NCBI GenBank assembly: GCA_049965775.1
Contig: JBMFVX010000154.1
Coordinates: 1 to 6,167 of the forward strand
Direction of reading: 5' to 3'
DNA length: 6,167 bases
Source of the DNA: JABEVB01 sp049965775
GTDB taxonomy: Bacteria > Planctomycetota > Phycisphaerae > WQYP01
In this document: in pieces, positions 1 through 5,586 of the stretch
How positions within the stretch are numbered: position 1 is the stretch's first letter
Layout: each line of letters opens with the position of its first letter
Translations under genes and position numbers: made by a program
Notes under the pieces: generated by a model
Seen by the model: only the letters and a program-made list of their open reading frames with translations
The model's database searches: none
Told to the model about the DNA's origin: nothing

Positions 1-919
1 ACTTTTGAAGCAAGCGAGCCGGCAAGCGGGCGAGGCGGCGATGCAGCCGATTGCGCCGTGTAAACGAGCGGCCATTGTACACTTCCAAAAAGTCCCAATG
101 ATCTTCTACGGTGGCCACCTCAATAGCCGTCGGATGCCGCAGCTCACCGATATCAAAAGTCGGCCTATCCGCCATTTTGGTCTGCCAGGTGGTGTGTGTG
201 GCGTCAGCCCTGAAGCCGATGTTCGACACCAGGTTCACCGCCGGCGTAATACCGATACCGCCCGCCCGCCAGCAGGTAAATATCCACTGCGTATCCCACG
301 TGTCGGTACGACCGGCATGAATGTTATTGAAATAGCGGGTCCACATGGCCCGCTCAAAGGGATCGGTGCAAAGGTCTTGCAGGCGGCCGCTTTGTTTAAC
401 CACCGGCCACAGCGCGGTGTTGACATCGTAGAGTTCCCAAGCGCGCCGCCAGGTGGCCCATCCCCATATATGCATATATTTTGAAAAATAGTAGCTATGA
501 GGACAACGCCAGTTGTTCGCCTGGAAGTTGCTCCCGCCAATGTGCATGACCCTCGGCTCATCACGGTAACGCGCGAGCAAATCCTGGCAGTAGTTAAAAA
601 ACGACGGGTGCGGCAGGCAATCGTCTTCCAGAATAATGGCCTGCTCCACCTGCTCAAATACCCAGTCCAGCCCGGACGATACCCGCCGACGGCAACCCAG
701 GTTGCCCAGCGAAAAATTCGTGCGGACCTCGCAGGGCCAGTCCACCCTGTGCAACAAGGCACGGGTCTGCCGGCATAGTTCGGCCTCTTGCGGACGCGAC
801 GCCCGCGGGCCATCGGCTATAACCAGCAGGAGGCTGGGCCGGGCTTTGGCTATGGCGGCGAGCACCTGCTGCGTCAAATCAGGACGGTTAAACATAATCA
901 GTGCAACAGGCGTATTCAT
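1..919 (-). CDS. HlpA-like glycosyltransferase (nucleotide-diphospho-sugar transferase), 3' end outside window
   Basis: Read on the minus strand from the ATG at 917-919, the frame stays open to the left edge, giving 306 visible residues and no stop. It starts MNTPVALIMFNRPDLT, the usual opening of HlpA-like GT-A fold transferases. An acidic ILEDDC motif (residues about 96-101) fits the metal/nucleotide-sugar site. Two family signatures follow: HIWGWATWRRAW (about 150-161) and TWDTQW...NLVSNIGF (about 207-236). The last visible residues are Arg-rich, so probably little is missing. GAGG at 930-933 sits about 10 nt before the ATG. The gene begins 16 nt after the GT11 gene ends, so the two are probably co-transcribed. 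It should transfer a sugar in the cytoplasm during surface-polysaccharide assembly; donor and acceptor cannot be read from sequence. 'Hemolytic protein HlpA' is a historical family name and not evidence of haemolysis. I translated this frame by hand. Confidence 0.88.
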   Translation of the reverse strand, partial: MNTPVALIMFNRPDLTQQVLAAIAKARPSLLLVIADGPRASRPQEAELCRQTRALLHRVDWPCEVRTNFSLGNLGCRRRVSSGLDWVFEQVEQAIILEDDCLPHPSFFNYCQDLLARYRDEPRVMHIGGSNFQANNWRCPHSYYFSKYMHIWGWATWRRAWELYDVNTALWPVVKQSGRLQDLCTDPFERAMWTRYFNNIHAGRTDTWDTQWIFTCWRAGGIGITPAVNLVSNIGFRADATHTTWQTKMADRPTFDIGELRHPTAIEVATVEDHWDFLEVYNGRSFTRRNRLHRRLARLPARLLQK

Positions 920-935
920 GCGGTGTGATCCTCGG

Positions 936-1670
936 TCAGTCGGGCAGGCGCAGGTCGGTGCTTAATGCACCGGTGCGGCTCGTATGGCTCATCATGGGCC
1001 AGTTACCCGGCACAAAAGGCACATCCTGCAGACCGACTTTATCTTCCACCACCGGGCTATATACGCGGGCGCTGCTGAGCGTAGCGGCCCACCATGAAAA
1101 TGACGAGTTTGCCCGGAAGATAACATCGGCCTGCATGAGCGTAAAAAAGTCAGCCAGAAAGCCCAACCCCTGCGCTTCGAGCGGGCAGCTTTGCGCGGTT
1201 TCGTCGCATATCCAAATCACATCTTCGTTGGCAATGCCTGCCTGTTTGATCGCCTCATCGTAGGCACTTTTTTTGACCACGCAAAAGCGATTTTGCTCCC
1301 GCACATAATCGCCCCGGCGCAGATGAGCCGCGGCGTAGAAGCTTCGCGGTTTGGGGAATAGCGCTGTAATTTCCGGGCGAAATGCCAGCCATTGCTTAAG
1401 CTCGCGCCGCGACAACAGGTCCATGCAGCGCTGATTTTGAAAATAGCCCAGCAAATCCACGTTTACCTGCCCCATCTGCCAGCCGTCATCGGGGGTGGCG
1501 GGCAGCGGGCGATGAATTCGCGGGTGGCTTATGTTAAAGGCGGTCTCCCCGAGCCAGGGCGGCGTTTGCAGTTCGGCGCTATGGAGTTCGGCGAATTTTC
1601 GGGCGAAGGCGTATTGAAACAGCATGTTGCCAAAGCGTCCGCGCCGTCCCAAGCACGAGAGCGTGACCAC
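936..1670 (-). CDS. GT11-family glycosyltransferase (alpha-1,2-fucosyltransferase-like)
   Basis: This encodes a cytoplasmic glycosyltransferase expected to use GDP-fucose, or a related donor, to cap a glycan with an alpha-1,2 linkage. With the GTG start at 1668-1670 it has 244 residues. It begins with the family's N-terminal glycine motif GRFGNMLFQYAFA, about residue 11 on. Next comes HLRRGDY (about 116-122), matching the HxRRxD donor-binding motif of GT11, and then FRANSSFSWWAATLS (about 185-199), the conserved C-terminal motif. I chose this GTG because a near-ideal AGGTGA lies 7 nt upstream and because GT11 proteins usually reach the glycine motif within about 10 residues. Longer versions from TTG at 1712 or TTG at 1760 (274 aa) are possible; the longest would overlap the methyltransferase by 32 nt. 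The family is somewhat longer than 244, so the start is not certain. Fucose specificity is inferred from family only. Confidence 0.88.
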   Translation of the reverse strand: MVTLSCLGRRGRFGNMLFQYAFARKFAELHSAELQTPPWLGETAFNISHPRIHRPLPATPDDGWQMGQVNVDLLGYFQNQRCMDLLSRRELKQWLAFRPEITALFPKPRSFYAAAHLRRGDYVREQNRFCVVKKSAYDEAIKQAGIANEDVIWICDETAQSCPLEAQGLGFLADFFTLMQADVIFRANSSFSWWAATLSSARVYSPVVEDKVGLQDVPFVPGNWPMMSHTSRTGALSTDLRLPD

Positions 1671-1677
1671 CGGCGGC

Positions 1678-1683
1678 TCACCT
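1678..1683 (-). promoter_or_regulatory. Shine-Dalgarno site deciding the GT11 start
   Basis: On the minus strand AGGTGA, complementary to the 16S rRNA 3' end, ends 7 nt before the GTG at 1668-1670. The competing TTG at 1710-1712 also has a GGAG (1721-1724) 8 nt upstream, so dual initiation cannot be excluded. A run of nine A lies between the two sites. Confidence 0.6.
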
Positions 1684-1728
1684 GGCGATTGTTTTTTTTT
1701 CCACCAGCCCAAAAAGTGCACTCCAGGT

Positions 1729-2535
1729 TCAGGCAGCTTCAACTGCAAGCTGCCGAACAAAGATCACGCAGCCATGTCCAGAACTTTCATCCACATGCAG
1801 CACCTCCGGCAGGCCGCCGCCTGCTCGAATGGCCGCGAGAAGTTGCTCGGCCGTATAGGGTGGGTGTATCTCCACCGTCAGAAGGCGCACACGGCGAATC
1901 CAGCCGGTGCAATGAGCAAACACTTCTGACTCTGCGCCTTCAATATCGCACTTAAGAATATCTATGGGGCCTTGGATTCCGCTGCGCGCTAAAATGTCCG
2001 GCACCGTAAGGCCGTCTATCGGCGTGCCACGCGGCTCGCTGGTCACATGAAACAGGCACTCGCGGTCGTCGGTTGCGAGATACACCTTTCGAGCAACGCC
2101 GACGGCACACGCCTGAATCAGGCTTACATGCGCGCCTGGAACCGCCGCGGCATTGCGCCGGCACATCGCGAGATTGCCGGCATCCGGCTCAACGGCCACA
2201 ACATGACAACCCGGCCACTGCAACAACCACCGCCGAATTGAATAGCCGGCATTGGCCCCCAAATCAAGCACTGTTTTCACATCGCGCGGAGCGGCGGCAA
2301 CCAGCCGATCATATTCACCGGCGACAAATATCTCATTAAGCATGTCGCAATCGCTGGAGACCAATCGCGCATGAAACACCCCCGGCACACCAGGGCGGTT
2401 TATGCGTATGATGGCGCTACGGCCCGGCAGCGGGGCGCCCGGATAGCGCTGCAGGTAATACCTCCACACCGCCAGCCACCATTCGCGCCGCGTAGCATAG
2501 TCGTTTCGCTGTCTGTAAAGCGTTCGAAGCCCCAT
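1729..2535 (-). CDS. FkbM-family SAM-dependent methyltransferase
   Basis: This 268-residue protein is a complete class I methyltransferase of the FkbM type, which usually O-methylates sugars or glycan intermediates. The SAM-binding loop is VLDLGANAGYS (about 89-99), followed by the acidic strand end VVAVEPD (about 112-118). The FkbM signature ILKCDIEGAESEVF lies at about 193-206 and VEIHPPY at about 221-227. An N-terminal helical region of about 80 residues precedes the Rossmann core, including a DMLNEIFVAGEYD segment typical of the family. The ATG at 2533-2535 is the only usable start: upstream in frame there is no ATG, GTG or TTG before a TAA at 2641-2643. The Shine-Dalgarno is weak, with GGAAAGG ending 3 nt before the ATG. 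It is the first gene of the minus-strand set, ending 58 nt before the GT11 start. Its neighbours suggest it methylates a surface-glycan sugar; the substrate is not visible. Confidence 0.92.
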   Translation of the reverse strand: MGLRTLYRQRNDYATRREWWLAVWRYYLQRYPGAPLPGRSAIIRINRPGVPGVFHARLVSSDCDMLNEIFVAGEYDRLVAAAPRDVKTVLDLGANAGYSIRRWLLQWPGCHVVAVEPDAGNLAMCRRNAAAVPGAHVSLIQACAVGVARKVYLATDDRECLFHVTSEPRGTPIDGLTVPDILARSGIQGPIDILKCDIEGAESEVFAHCTGWIRRVRLLTVEIHPPYTAEQLLAAIRAGGGLPEVLHVDESSGHGCVIFVRQLAVEAA

Positions 2536-2729
2536 GAACCTTTCCGTATCAGCAGCGTTTTGGTTTGCTGCGCTAAATGGGAGGCGACAGTTGCCCGCAC
2601 CATGCGGCGGCTGGGTCGCCTCACCTGAATGTGCCCTATATTAACCGCCGTCCGCATTGCTTAACAGATGCTGGTGCAAGGCTTGCAATACCCGCCAGCA
2701 GCGGCGGCAACGTACTCGATAAGCCGCGC

Positions 2730-2751
2730 GGCCGTGGTAAACGCCATGGCC
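2730..2751. repeat. Inverted repeat, 8-bp arms, 6-nt loop
   Basis: The arms GGCCGTGG (2730-2737) and CCATGGCC (2744-2751) pair over 8 positions with one G-U wobble, around the loop TAAACG. There is no U run on either side, so an ordinary intrinsic terminator is unlikely. It could be a protein-binding site or a leader hairpin, or chance in a GC-rich stretch. Confidence 0.35.
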
Positions 2752-2862
2752 TGCGATCAGCCAATCGCACGGTCATATTAGGATATTCCCCTATGCGTCA
2801 TTGAGCGCGTTACCGACAGCAAATAGCGGACGATTTTTAGTACGCTTTTGGTAATTGCCCGA

Positions 2863-2890
2863 TTGGTTTTTATTTGCCAAAGGCGATAAT
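2863..2890 (+). promoter_or_regulatory. Candidate promoter (distal) for the cytochrome-porin genes
   Basis: GATAAT at 2885-2890 matches the -10 consensus at five of six positions. TTGGTT at 2863-2868 is a poor -35, 16 nt upstream. An inverted repeat (TTTGGTAA 2847-2854 with TTGCCAAA 2874-2881, one G-T mismatch) overlaps the spacer, a typical operator position. It would give a leader of about 135 nt. Sequence match only. Confidence 0.3.
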
Positions 2891-2969
2891 CTCTTGTGTA
2901 CAGCGGCTGCGGCGGCGTGCCGTGGTTGTGCTTGTGATGTTTTTCACAGGCGGCGGTGCCTGGCTCGGC

Positions 2970-2998
2970 TTGCCAGAGTGCTGTGTGAGTGGTATTTA
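2970..2998 (+). promoter_or_regulatory. Candidate promoter (proximal) for the cytochrome-porin genes
   Basis: TTGCCA at 2970-2975 matches the -35 consensus at five of six positions. Exactly 17 nt later comes TATTTA (2993-2998), a weak -10. Transcription would start near 3005, leaving a leader of about 28 nt that includes the GAGGA ribosome site at 3019-3023. It competes with the distal candidate; the sequence cannot choose between them. Confidence 0.3.
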
Positions 2999-3032
2999 TT
3001 TTTGTGGCGTTTTTAATTGAGGATGCAATAAC

Positions 3033-3551
3033 ATGATGAAAGAGATGGAATCACGCGGACATCGTTGGGGTGTATTAAGTGTGTCTGCCTTGGCGGGCGT
3101 GGTAGGGGCTGCCTTGGCCTGCGGGCTTATGGCCGGCTACAGCCATGCGGCCAATGGCCAGGCAGCCGCGGCATCAAGCATGGCGCTGCAGGCGCAGCCG
3201 TCGGCCGAGATGCTTGGGTCGTGGACGGCGCCACCTTTTGCCAAATTCAAAAAGAACCCGATTCCGGAAAGTGCCAGCTCCATTGCCGCCGGGCATACCA
3301 TTTTCACGGACAACTGCGAGGCTTGTCACGGCACCAATGGCAAAGGCGATGGGCCGACGGCATCATGCCTGAATCCGCCGCCGGCCAATCTTACGGCTGC
3401 GGCGGTATGGAAGCAGGGCGAAGGGGCTATATTCTGGAAAATTACCAACGGCCACAGCCCGATGCCGGCGTTTGGCCAAAGCTTGACAAAAACGCAGCGT
3501 TGGAATGTGATTAACTACATGCACAAAAACTTTGACCCGGCCGGGCATTAA
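3033..3551 (+). CDS. Exported monohaem cytochrome c (class I type)
   Basis: This 172-residue protein carries one covalent haem: the CEACH motif (C95, C98, H99) binds it. The motif is followed by the familiar GTNGKGDGP loop (100-108), a proline-rich LNPPPANL segment (113-120) and SPMPAFG, where M144 is the likely distal iron ligand. The C-terminal helix W157-NVINYMHKNF is the typical closing helix. The N terminus is a positive stretch followed by a hydrophobic segment (about 14-36), serving as a signal peptide cut near S37-H38-A39 or as an uncleaved anchor. The haem domain therefore faces the periplasm. GAGGA at 3019-3023 lies 9 nt before the first of two adjacent ATGs. It is the first gene of the plus-strand set and probably shuttles electrons to or from its neighbours. 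Oddities are a third cysteine, C112, in the mature domain and C30 in the hydrophobic segment. The partner enzyme is unknown. Confidence 0.92.
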   Translation: MMKEMESRGHRWGVLSVSALAGVVGAALACGLMAGYSHAANGQAAAASSMALQAQPSAEMLGSWTAPPFAKFKKNPIPESASSIAAGHTIFTDNCEACHGTNGKGDGPTASCLNPPPANLTAAAVWKQGEGAIFWKITNGHSPMPAFGQSLTKTQRWNVINYMHKNFDPAGH

Positions 3552-3639
3552 GCCCGGGTTCGCCGGTTGCGTGGGCAACAGATATTCTGAAAAACGCCAA
3601 AAAAAGGTTTGGCAACGAACATTGTGGATAAGGCTATCC
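3541..3639 (+). other. Series of small hairpins between cytochrome and porin genes
   Basis: Three short perfect stems lie between the two reading frames. CCGGGC/GCCCGG (3541-3546/3552-3557) straddles the cytochrome stop. GTTGC/GCAAC (3566-3570/3575-3579) has a GTGG tetraloop. GGATA/TATCC (3626-3630/3635-3639) lies just before the porin ribosome site. None is followed by a T run, so a strong terminator is unlikely. They may stabilise the upstream transcript end or tune porin expression. Confidence 0.4.
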
Positions 3640-3653
3640 GCTTAACTTTTTAC

Positions 3654-3659
3654 AAGGAG
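3654..3659 (+). promoter_or_regulatory. Shine-Dalgarno site fixing the porin start
   Basis: AAGGAG lies 6 nt before the ATG at 3666, which opens directly into a signal peptide. A longer reading from TTG at 3609 has no ribosome site and would bury that signal peptide, so 3666 is preferred. The surrounding 13 nt (3647-3659) recur before the lipoprotein gene. Confidence 0.85.
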
Positions 3660-3665
3660 ACCGCT

Positions 3666-5039
3666 ATGAAACCACTCGTCACACGGGTACTCGCGACGGC
3701 CGCCATGCTGGCGGCGGCGGGCACGGCTCTGGCCGCAGACAACGCATCAGCGCCGAGCTACCAGCAGTTGCAGCAGAATTATTCCACCCTTCAAAAGCAG
3801 ATGATGCAGATGCAAAAGCAGATGGCCGCCATGCAAAAGCAAATGGCCGCCCAGCAGAAGGAAATCAGATCTGCCAAGTCTTCCAAAGAAAGCGTTGATG
3901 AAAAGGCCACCGAGCAAAGCATTGAGGACCTATACAATCAGATCAACAAGCAAAGCCAGAAAATTTCACAGATGGAACCTGGCAGCACCAATTTTCTCAT
4001 CGTGGGCGACGCGAACGTATCATTTACCAACAAGCGCGGCTCGCCCTCACAGTTTGCCGCCGACGTAAGCCCCATCATTGACTGGCAGCTTGATAAGAAA
4101 CTGCTGTTGATCGCTGGCTTTGACTTTTTCACGGTGGGTAACAACGGGGATTTTAACAATGGTGCCGGCGACGTATCCATCATTGACCTGTCCTACATAC
4201 TTAATGACTACATGACGGTGGGCGGCGGCATGTTCCCATCGCCATTTGCCGCGTATAACAATTACTGGGGTCCGCCCTGGATTGAACCCATGGTTGATGC
4301 GCCTGAGGTTTATAGCTATCTCACGCCCGCGAACGAAGTTGGCGGGTACCTCAGCGGCGCGGTGCCCGTCGGCCCCACGCACTTCAATTACAACTTTTAT
4401 GTGAGCAATGGGCCGGATATCATTTCCAGTGATCAAAACCCCAATGGCCCCGGCAGTGCGCCGGGTGCGCTCAACTTTGGCGACACCAATACCTACAACA
4501 ACGGCAAAGCCGTCGGCGGACGCATCGGTTTTGTGCCCATTCCTTCGCTGGAAGTGGGTTATTCATTTGAGTATTCCGAACCCGTCACGCAGCCGAGCGC
4601 AGCCATTGCCGTGCCCTTCCACGTCAATGCGTTCCTGCAGGCGGTGGACTTTAACTATGGCAAGGTGGTCAAGCCGCTCGACGGCCTGGTGCGCGTACGC
4701 GGGGCTTGGATATTCTCGAGCACGGATGGAGCTGTCTATCCCGGTACAGTAGGCCCCGACCCCTTCAATGGGCACAGCAACGGCGGCTTTGTTGAACTTT
4801 ACTATCAGCCCACTCTTATTGATGTACCCTACCTGAAAAATCTGGGGTATGCTTTCCGCTATGACCGCGTGGATATTCCGGGCAATAACCCGGGCGCTCT
4901 GCATGAACAGCGCTATTCGCTCGGACTCAACTACTGGCTCTATTCCGATGCGGTCATCAAGGGCGAGTATGAGTTTGACAACGTGCAAAACACCGGCGGC
5001 AACAACGCCTTTTTCCTGCAGTTTGCGGTCGGCATTTGA
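3666..5039 (+). CDS. Outer-membrane porin with N-terminal coiled coil
   Basis: This 457-residue protein is an exported beta-barrel. A signal peptide (1-23, cut after TALA) is followed by a Gln/Met/Lys-rich coiled coil (about 31-105). That includes four consecutive heptads at 42-69, two of them identical, and may trimerise the protein or reach through the periplasm. From about 107 to the end there are alternating polar/hydrophobic strands separated by Gly/Asn/Pro-rich loops, ending in NAFFLQFAVGI, consistent with a closing strand recognised by the BAM machinery. The segment GGGMFPSPF...PPWIEP (about 186-208) and the FNYNFYVSNGP strand (about 240-250) resemble the putative-porin / phosphate-selective-porin-like superfamily. 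I see no cysteine, hence no haem site and no disulfide. It lies between two monohaem cytochrome genes, 114 nt after one and 29 nt before the other. Cargo is unknown: small anions are the family default, and a role alongside electron transfer is inference. Confidence 0.85.
   Translation: MKPLVTRVLATAAMLAAAGTALAADNASAPSYQQLQQNYSTLQKQMMQMQKQMAAMQKQMAAQQKEIRSAKSSKESVDEKATEQSIEDLYNQINKQSQKISQMEPGSTNFLIVGDANVSFTNKRGSPSQFAADVSPIIDWQLDKKLLLIAGFDFFTVGNNGDFNNGAGDVSIIDLSYILNDYMTVGGGMFPSPFAAYNNYWGPPWIEPMVDAPEVYSYLTPANEVGGYLSGAVPVGPTHFNYNFYVSNGPDIISSDQNPNGPGSAPGALNFGDTNTYNNGKAVGGRIGFVPIPSLEVGYSFEYSEPVTQPSAAIAVPFHVNAFLQAVDFNYGKVVKPLDGLVRVRGAWIFSSTDGAVYPGTVGPDPFNGHSNGGFVELYYQPTLIDVPYLKNLGYAFRYDRVDIPGNNPGALHEQRYSLGLNYWLYSDAVIKGEYEFDNVQNTGGNNAFFLQFAVGI
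3810..3851 (+). repeat. Tandem 21-nt repeat encoding coiled-coil heptads
   Basis: Two 21-nt units (3810-3830 and 3831-3851) differ at one base, and each encodes the same heptad MQKQMAA. Diverged versions flank them: LQKQMMQ before (3789-3809) and QQKEIRS after (3852-3872). The unit is exactly one heptad, so copy gain or loss would lengthen or shorten the coiled coil without breaking frame. Confidence 0.85.
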
Positions 5040-5056
5040 TGTTGGGCTATTTTTAC

Positions 5057-5062
5057 AAGGAG
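5057..5062 (+). promoter_or_regulatory. Shine-Dalgarno site of the cytochrome lipoprotein
   Basis: AAGGAG lies 6 nt before the ATG at 5069. The 13 nt ending here (5050-5062, TTTTTACAAGGAG) are identical to those before the porin, at the same distance from the start. An upstream TTG at 5036 overlaps the porin stop and would place extra residues before the lipoprotein signal, so it is rejected. Confidence 0.85.
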
Positions 5063-5068
5063 CTTTTT

Positions 5069-5416
5069 ATGCGATTTGGTTACACCCTTGCCTCCGGATT
5101 AACGCTCGCGGCGCTCGTGGCCGGTTTGGGCGCCTGCAGCAGCCAGCACAAGGCTGCCGCAACCCAGTCGGCGGCCAAAGAGTCCAAGCTGCCGCAGTCG
5201 GATGCGGGCATCTTTTCCAATCAATATGAAGAAAAGCAGAGCGGCGCCCAGCTATGGGCTGAAAACTGCGAACGCTGCCACAACCTGCGTTCACCGTCGC
5301 AGTTCAATGCGGCCCAGTGGGACATTATTGTGCATCACATGCGGGTGATCGGCGGGCTTACCGCCGTGGAGGCGCGCAAGATCCGCGTCTTCCTCGAATC
5401 CGCAAGCGGCCAGTAA
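5069..5416 (+). CDS. Small monohaem cytochrome c lipoprotein
   Basis: This 115-residue protein has a short lipoprotein signal ending in a lipobox, L20-G21-A22-C23, so Cys23 should be lipidated. SSQ follows with no Asp at +2, which in enterobacterial rules would favour outer-membrane sorting. A Lys/Ala/Gln/Ser-rich linker (about 24-60) leads to a compact haem domain: CERCH (C67, C70, H71), then NLRSPSQF, QWDIIVHHM (83-91) and a closing helix LTAVEARKIRVFLES. The pattern CxxCH...W..IV..M recurs in small cytochrome domains of several oxidoreductases, where the Met is the usual distal ligand; here that would be M91, only 21 residues after C70. It is the last gene of the plus-strand set, starting 29 nt after the porin stop, so it is almost certainly co-transcribed with it. 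A membrane-tethered electron carrier at the porin is the simplest reading; its redox partner is unknown. Confidence 0.88.
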   Translation: MRFGYTLASGLTLAALVAGLGACSSQHKAAATQSAAKESKLPQSDAGIFSNQYEEKQSGAQLWAENCERCHNLRSPSQFNAAQWDIIVHHMRVIGGLTAVEARKIRVFLESASGQ

Positions 5417-5451
5417 TCGCCGCTTTGCTGCCTGAACTCCACTCTTTCTTC

Positions 5452-5505
5452 AAACCCGCGGGCGCTGACTACACTCCCAGCGCCCGCGTGGCGTTTTGCG
5501 GGTTT
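5452..5505. terminator. Nested inverted repeat, probable (bidirectional) terminator between convergent genes
   Basis: A perfect 11-bp stem, CGCGGGCGCTG (5457-5467) with CAGCGCCCGCG (5478-5488), encloses a 10-nt loop. An outer repeat, AAACCCGC (5452-5459) with GCGGGTTT (5498-5505), brackets it and overlaps its base. It begins 35 nt after the cytochrome lipoprotein stop and 80 nt from the end of the convergent MFS gene, where terminators are expected. The T tracts (TTTT at 5494-5497, TTT at 5503-5505) are short, so it may be an imperfect intrinsic terminator. Confidence 0.65.
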
Positions 5506-5586
5506 CGCGCGAGGAAGCCTTGATCAAACGACGCCGCCGAGTACCCAGCGGCCAACCGATCAATGGTACTGCTGCCGCTGACGTGA

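Larger units (their letters stand above)
2536..3032. other. Long divergent intergenic region without a convincing gene
   Basis: About 500 nt separates the divergent methyltransferase and cytochrome genes. Short open frames here (for example 2577-2804 plus) have no recognisable domain, no good ribosome site and biased, low-complexity translations. The left part is GC-rich, with a near-perfect inverted repeat at 2730-2751. From about 2820 it becomes T-rich, as expected of a promoter region for the plus-strand genes. For the minus-strand operon I see only weak -10-like sequences (TAATAT near 2773-2778 and near 2641-2646, read on minus) without good -35 partners. No tRNA, rRNA or known riboswitch was recognised. 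Confidence 0.6.

Noticed and set aside
5..484. Plus-strand 159-residue open frame
   Set aside because: It lies antisense to the HlpA-like gene, with no recognisable domain and low-complexity composition.
235..813. Minus-strand 192-residue open frame inside the HlpA-like gene
   Set aside because: It is in another frame of the same strand; the true frame from 919 carries the WGWATWRRAW and EDD motifs and stays open to the edge, whereas this one is Arg/Trp/Cys-rich with no domain.
1392..1955. Plus-strand 187-residue open frame
   Set aside because: It is antisense to the end of the methyltransferase gene and the beginning of the GT11 gene, both of which carry clear motifs.
2400..2657. Minus-strand 85-residue open frame overlapping the methyltransferase 5' end
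   Set aside because: It is mostly a shadow of the methyltransferase in another frame. The methyltransferase already has a complete N terminus, so no frameshifted extension is needed.
2577..2804. Plus-strand 75-residue open frame in the intergenic region
   Set aside because: It has no ribosome site, no domain and an irregular composition; chance open frame in GC-rich DNA.
3609..3665. N-terminal extension of the porin from TTG 3609
   Set aside because: The extension lacks a Shine-Dalgarno and would place 19 residues before a good signal peptide; ATG 3666 has AAGGAG 6 nt upstream.
3666..5039. Porin as a Cyc2-like fused cytochrome-porin
   Set aside because: I see no cysteine and no CxxCH in the protein, so it carries no covalent haem itself.
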